From Natrinema sp. HArc-T2 (GTDB lineage: Archaea; Halobacteriota; Halobacteria; Halobacteriales; Natrialbaceae), in contig NZ_JBGUAZ010000004.1 in NCBI RefSeq assembly GCF_041821085.1, positions 310,001 through 374,000 of the forward strand: 64,000 nt of DNA, read 5' to 3'. Every line of letters begins with the position of its first letter. Within the stretch, counting starts at the first letter, position 1. Position numbers and translations under genes: made by a program. This document shows positions 60,509-64,000 of this stretch, one piece after another. The notes under the pieces were generated by a model that saw only the letters and a list, made by a program, of their open reading frames with translations, had not been told where the DNA came from and did not search any database.

Positions 60509-62790
60509 GCACAGACACATCCGGGCAGGCCAACGAGCAACCGATCTCGCTCGAGACGGGCCAGACCGCTGAGAACGGGGCTGCCCGCACGCTCGCACTG
60601 GCCTGTCTGCTAGTCCTGACAGCATCGTACGTAAGTGTCCTCTACGGGGTTACACAGGTCGTCGGCGGCAGTCGGGCGCTGATCACACTCGTCGCAGTGA
60701 TGCTCGTCGGGGCGACGGTGCTCGCGCGACTGATCCGACCGTGGACCGCAGCGGCCCTTGCACTGGCGGCAGCAGGGGTCGGATTCGCCTACTACCTCAC
60801 GTCGGCCGGCGTCGACCCGAGCATCGTCGTGACGGCGGCTGATACGATCGTCTCGGATACCGTCGCGCTCGCAACCGGCCTGCCACTTCTCCAGATGGTA
60901 CAAGCAGGCATCTGGACGCTGGGATTTGTACCTGCCCCCGTCTTTCTCTCGTGGTATCTCGCCGTGCGAGGCCGGTACGGACTCGGCGTCGTCCCCGGCG
61001 GGGCCGCACTCGGCTTTCTCGTGTTGACCGGCGACGCGGGCACCCTCGTCACCGTCGTCGGCACCCTCGCCGCCATCGGTGCCGTCGCTGCCGGCGAACT
61101 CGAGCGCCGTGGCGGCTCGATCGAGCAGGCAGACCTGCTCGCAGCACTGTTCGCGCTGGCCATCGTCCTCTCGCTTTCAGTTACAGTCGTCCCCGGCCAG
61201 CCGGCAGCGCCGACCCACCTCGCCCAGGGCGAGCCCGGCACGCTCGAGGCAACGCTCGATACCGCGCCCCAGCGGTCGGGGATCGCGGGAGCGGTCGAGC
61301 TCTCGCCGGCGGTCCGATTTACCGTCGAGTCGGACCAGCGATCGTACTGGCGGACCGGCGTCTACGATCGATTCACCGGTGACGGGTGGGTCCGAACCGG
61401 TCGAAGCAGCCGGTACGATGGGCGGCTCGCGTCGCCACCAAACAGCGACGAGACGGTCGAGCAGACCATCACCGCCGAGACGAAACTGGGCGTCATGCCC
61501 GTCGCACCACAACCGATCGCCCTCGAGGGCGACGTGACACGACGGACGACCGTTTCAGGACACGGCCAGCCGCGGCCGGAGACGCCGCTGTCGGCGGGCG
61601 AGAGCTACACCGTCGTGAGTGCAGTCGTCGATCCCGATCCGGTAGCGCTCCGGGCTGCCGGAACGGACTATCCCGACGCGGTGACCGATCGGTACCTCCA
61701 GTTGCCCGAAAGCACCTCGAGCGAGTTCCGATCGCAGACCGCCGAAATCACGGCTGACGCACAGAATCCATACGAAACCGCAGTCGCGATCGAACGCCAC
61801 CTCGAGTCCTCGAAGGAGTACTCGCTGTCGGTCACCAAACCCGACGGCAACGTCGCCGAGGCGTTCACGACGGAGATGGAGGCAGGCTACTGCGTCTACT
61901 TTGCGACGGCAATGACTCAGATGCTCCGCGCGGAAGGGGTTCCGGCCCGCTACGTTACCGGCTACACGAGCGGCCAGCAGGTCGACGACGATACCTACGT
62001 CGTCCGCGGGCTCGATGCCCACGCCTGGGTCGAGGTCTACTTCCCCGAACACGGCTGGGTCCGGTTCGATCCGACACCGGGCGACAGCCGCGATGCGGTT
62101 CACACCGACCGGCTCGAGCAAGCCCGCGACGCCGACACCGAGAGCGTAGACACCGAAGAAAGCGACGACGTGCCCGTTTCCGACGAGCCGTCCGACCCAA
62201 CTGGTAACGAGCCCGTCGAACAACCGGAACCCGACCCCAACGAACCCACCGATCCGAACGACTCGAACAACTCGACATCGACAACGCAGGGCAACGAAAC
62301 GAACGAGACGCCGTCCAATCCCGCCACCGGCACGAACGGCGGCGACTCGACGAACGACGGCCCGCTCGTCACGATCACGCGCGAAACGGCAGCACTCGGG
62401 TTCGTGGCTCTCGTCGGCCTCGCCGCAGGCGCGCGTCGAACCAACGCGACGACGCGGCTCCGTCACACCCTCGAGCTCTACTGGCACGGTCGCCGACACG
62501 ACCCCGATCGGGACGCCGAACGCGCCTTTACCCGCCTCGAGCGCCTGCTCGCCCGGCAGTATCGTCCGCGGCGTCGGTCGGAGTCGGTTCGTGCATACCT
62601 ACACGCGCTGTCGAGGACAGCCGACGCGACGCCGATCGATCCGCGAACCGAACGCGTCGTCGACTACTACGAACGAGCGACCTACGGAAACGGCGTCAGT
62701 CGGGCGGAAGCCGACGACGCAATCGCGATCGTCGACGACCTCGCTCGCGCCCGACTCCCGATAGTCGGGTGGCTGCGTCGAGACGGCTGA
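60505..62790 (+). CDS. Transglutaminase-like membrane protein (TgpA-type)
   Basis: 761 residues. About six membrane segments at the N-terminus (~30-230), then an extracellular transglutaminase core with Cys in [17 protein letters not shown] (~461), His in [12 protein letters not shown] (~506) and Asp in VRFDPTPGD (~521). A long Asn/Pro/Thr/Glu-rich linker (~540-625) precedes a last membrane segment (~632-650) and a cytoplasmic DUF4129-like domain. It may cross-link or cleave surface proteins. Third gene of the MoxR-DUF58-transglutaminase operon. Confidence 0.9.
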   Translation: MSTDTSGQANEQPISLETGQTAENGAARTLALACLLVLTASYVSVLYGVTQVVGGSRALITLVAVMLVGATVLARLIRPWTAAALALAAAGVGFAYYLTSAGVDPSIVVTAADTIVSDTVALATGLPLLQMVQAGIWTLGFVPAPVFLSWYLAVRGRYGLGVVPGGAALGFLVLTGDAGTLVTVVGTLAAIGAVAAGELERRGGSIEQADLLAALFALAIVLSLSVTVVPGQPAAPTHLAQGEPGTLEATLDTAPQRSGIAGAVELSPAVRFTVESDQRSYWRTGVYDRFTGDGWVRTGRSSRYDGRLASPPNSDETVEQTITAETKLGVMPVAPQPIALEGDVTRRTTVSGHGQPRPETPLSAGESYTVVSAVVDPDPVALRAAGTDYPDAVTDRYLQLPESTSSEFRSQTAEITADAQNPYETAVAIERHLESSKEYSLSVTKPDGNVAEAFTTEMEAGYCVYFATAMTQMLRAEGVPARYVTGYTSGQQVDDDTYVVRGLDAHAWVEVYFPEHGWVRFDPTPGDSRDAVHTDRLEQARDADTESVDTEESDDVPVSDEPSDPTGNEPVEQPEPDPNEPTDPNDSNNSTSTTQGNETNETPSNPATGTNGGDSTNDGPLVTITRETAALGFVALVGLAAGARRTNATTRLRHTLELYWHGRRHDPDRDAERAFTRLERLLARQYRPRRRSESVRAYLHALSRTADATPIDPRTERVVDYYERATYGNGVSRAEADDAIAIVDDLARARLPIVGWLRRDG

Positions 62791-62907
62791 CAGCTGACAG
62801 CTCCGCAGTCAGTGACCGTGAGAGTTCCGGCGTACACAAAAAGAACCACGCGAGAGCATGCGGGTCCCGATAGTGTTTAATATGCCCGTTTCATAGCAAC
62901 GAACGTA

Positions 62908-63201
62908 ATGTCGGAAGTCTGCTCGACGTGCGGGCTGCCCGAGGAACTCTGCGTCTGCGAGGACGTGGCCAAGGGACAACAGCAACTCAACATCCGCATT
63001 GACGAGCGCAGATACGGGAAAGAGGTAACGATCGTCGAAGGATTCGATCCGAAGGACGTCGATCTGGACAGTCTCTCGTCGGATCTCAAATCGAAGTTCG
63101 CCTGTGGCGGCACCGTTGAGGACGACCAGATCGAGCTCCAGGGGAACCACACCGGCCGCATCGAGGAGTTCCTTCGGGACCGCGGCTTCAACGTCGCCTA
63201 A
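62908..63201 (+). CDS. SUI1-family translation initiation factor (aIF1)
   Basis: 97 residues. A small zinc-type knuckle ([15 protein letters not shown]) at the N-terminus, then the SUI1 fold: [20 protein letters not shown] and [28 protein letters not shown]. It promotes start-codon selection in the 30S initiation complex. A TTTAATATGC box at ~62877 lies about 30 bases upstream. Confidence 0.92.
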   Translation: MSEVCSTCGLPEELCVCEDVAKGQQQLNIRIDERRYGKEVTIVEGFDPKDVDLDSLSSDLKSKFACGGTVEDDQIELQGNHTGRIEEFLRDRGFNVA

Positions 63202-63331
63202 TGCCCGCGATGCTCTGAGACGGCTTCCGAGCCCACGACCGCGTCGCAGTTCTACTACCTCCGTTTTTTACCGCTCTCGAGCAGTCGCGACGCTGTCGTT
63301 CAATAATCCTGCTATCACGCCACGCCAGCGA

Positions 63332-63706
63332 TCAGAACGGTGACTCGTTCGTGGTCGATTCCGCGCCATCTGTATCAGCCGTGTCCTCACGGACGAGACC
63401 GAACTTCATGCCGTACTTCTCGAGGCCACCAGCCATGCTCTCGACGAGTGCGTCGGCAGTCCCCTCATAAGAGCCGATGAGCTGTGCAGCCTGCACGCTC
63501 GATTTGCCGTGCGGGCAGACGGTAACGATGTGGTTGGCGTCCTCGAGTTCGTCGACCCGGCCCGTGAGTTCGTAAAACGGGATGTTCTCGCTGTCGGGAA
63601 TGTGACTGTGCTCGAAGGCTTGTTCGTCGCGAATGTCGACGATGCGAACGTCAGCATCGTCCTCGAGAAGATCGTGGACCTCGTCAGTGGAGATTTCGCC
63701 GTCCAT
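63332..63706 (-). CDS. Rhodanese-like domain protein
   Basis: 124 residues, single rhodanese domain: VRIVDIRDEQAFEHSHIPDSENIPF is the CH2A motif and VCPHGKSS the active-site loop with the Cys nucleophile (Cys-Pro-His-Gly-Lys-Ser). It may transfer sulphur to cyanide or thiols. The last 30 residues are a polar tail. Convergent with the aIF1 gene. Confidence 0.92.
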   Translation of the reverse strand: MDGEISTDEVHDLLEDDADVRIVDIRDEQAFEHSHIPDSENIPFYELTGRVDELEDANHIVTVCPHGKSSVQAAQLIGSYEGTADALVESMAGGLEKYGMKFGLVREDTADTDGAESTTNESPF

Positions 63707-63815
63707 CAGCGGCGTGTTAGACGCGTGGACCTAAGTCAGTACAGGTTTGGCAGTCACCCGAACCATAATTGACCGGGCTCGTAATCGAACGGTCGAGCGA
63801 GAAAGGCGACAGCGC

Positions 63816-64000
63816 CTACAGCAACCCGTCTTCTTTCGCGAGCAACAGCCCCTCCAACGTCGCGTCGTTCGTCGGCTGCTCACGGGCACGCTCGAGGGCC
63901 TCGCTCACCGGCACCGTCATCACCTCGAGGAACTCGTTGTTGTCGAGTTCTCGCTGGCCCGGCTCGAGTCCCTCGGCGTAGACGATCGCACGGTCGTGGC
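63816..64000 (-). CDS. Nudix hydrolase, C-terminal part only
   Basis: The gene continues beyond the window. The visible 61 residues read HDRAIVYAEGLEPGQRELDN, then NNEFLEVMTVPVSEALERA and end TLEGLLLAKEDGLL. That E-x-x-EVxxVPxxEAxxxA...AKE pattern is the C-terminus of ADP-ribose-pyrophosphatase-type Nudix enzymes. The Nudix box is outside the window. Confidence 0.8.
   Translation of the reverse strand, partial: HDRAIVYAEGLEPGQRELDNNEFLEVMTVPVSEALERAREQPTNDATLEGLLLAKEDGLL

Noticed and set aside
1-64000. CRISPR array or tandem-repeat cluster
   Set aside because: No regularly spaced repeats were found; the only recurring sequences are the three scattered 85-bp repeats.

Overview
The window is a stretch of haloarchaeal chromosome. 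The evidence is high GC with strong C/G third positions, very acidic predicted proteins, archaeal markers (Sec61-beta/SecG, deoxyhypusine synthase, SUI1/eIF1, NOG1-type GTPase, coenzyme F420 genes) and TATA boxes about 25 nt ahead of leaderless starts. The genus cannot be fixed from this sequence alone; the style fits the Natrialbales/Halobacteriales. No rRNA, tRNA or CRISPR was found. Almost every stretch is coding.

Layout. 0-9 kb: a HAD phosphatase (cut by the window edge), Rieske protein, acidic small protein, acyl-CoA synthetase, GNAT/zinc-ribbon protein, a split-barrel flavoprotein, then a minus-strand run of membrane proteins (MgtC/DUF4010, DUF2391, ZIP-like, CaCA exchanger). 9-20 kb: AIM24 and WHy-domain surface proteins, two divergent sensor kinases, a second split-barrel protein, malate:quinone-oxidoreductase-like enzyme, Kv-type channel, CPA1 antiporter. 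20-32 kb: methyltransferase, third split-barrel protein, deoxyhypusine synthase, a small decayed accessory patch (monooxygenase, insertion-sequence scar, truncated SnoaL-like gene), NIF3, a cytochrome oxidase I/III fusion, GDPD, NpdG, thioredoxin, SecG, PdxT.

32.6-37.2 kb is the most unusual segment: a three-gene island with an eCIS-core (DUF4157) zincin-like protein, a translationally coupled unknown protein, and a divergent 821-residue AAA+ ATPase. These protein families normally accompany extracellular contractile injection systems, but no tube, sheath or baseplate gene lies in the window. The island sits between housekeeping genes (pdxT on one side, the bifunctional nuclease and hisE on the other).

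37-49.5 kb: hisE, GTPases (NOG1-like, EngB), DUF389, a hydroxyacid dehydrogenase, a Nudix-IF2B fusion, a phosphoesterase, a ribbon-helix-helix regulator and the complete cbiMNQO cobalt/nickel transporter. 50-57.5 kb: a five-gene catabolic/F420 block made of an NRAMP-like transporter lacking the usual metal-binding motif, HyuA, HyuB, a maleate-isomerase/racemase-type enzyme, then cofE and mer. 58-62.8 kb: cold-shock protein and the MoxR-DUF58-transglutaminase operon. The end carries SUI1, a rhodanese and a partial Nudix hydrolase.

Non-coding highlights: three copies of an ~85-bp dispersed repeat with CTATAG ends and two hairpins (two copies supply the stop codon of a neighbouring gene), a nested GC-rich palindrome after engB, and several operator-like palindromes.
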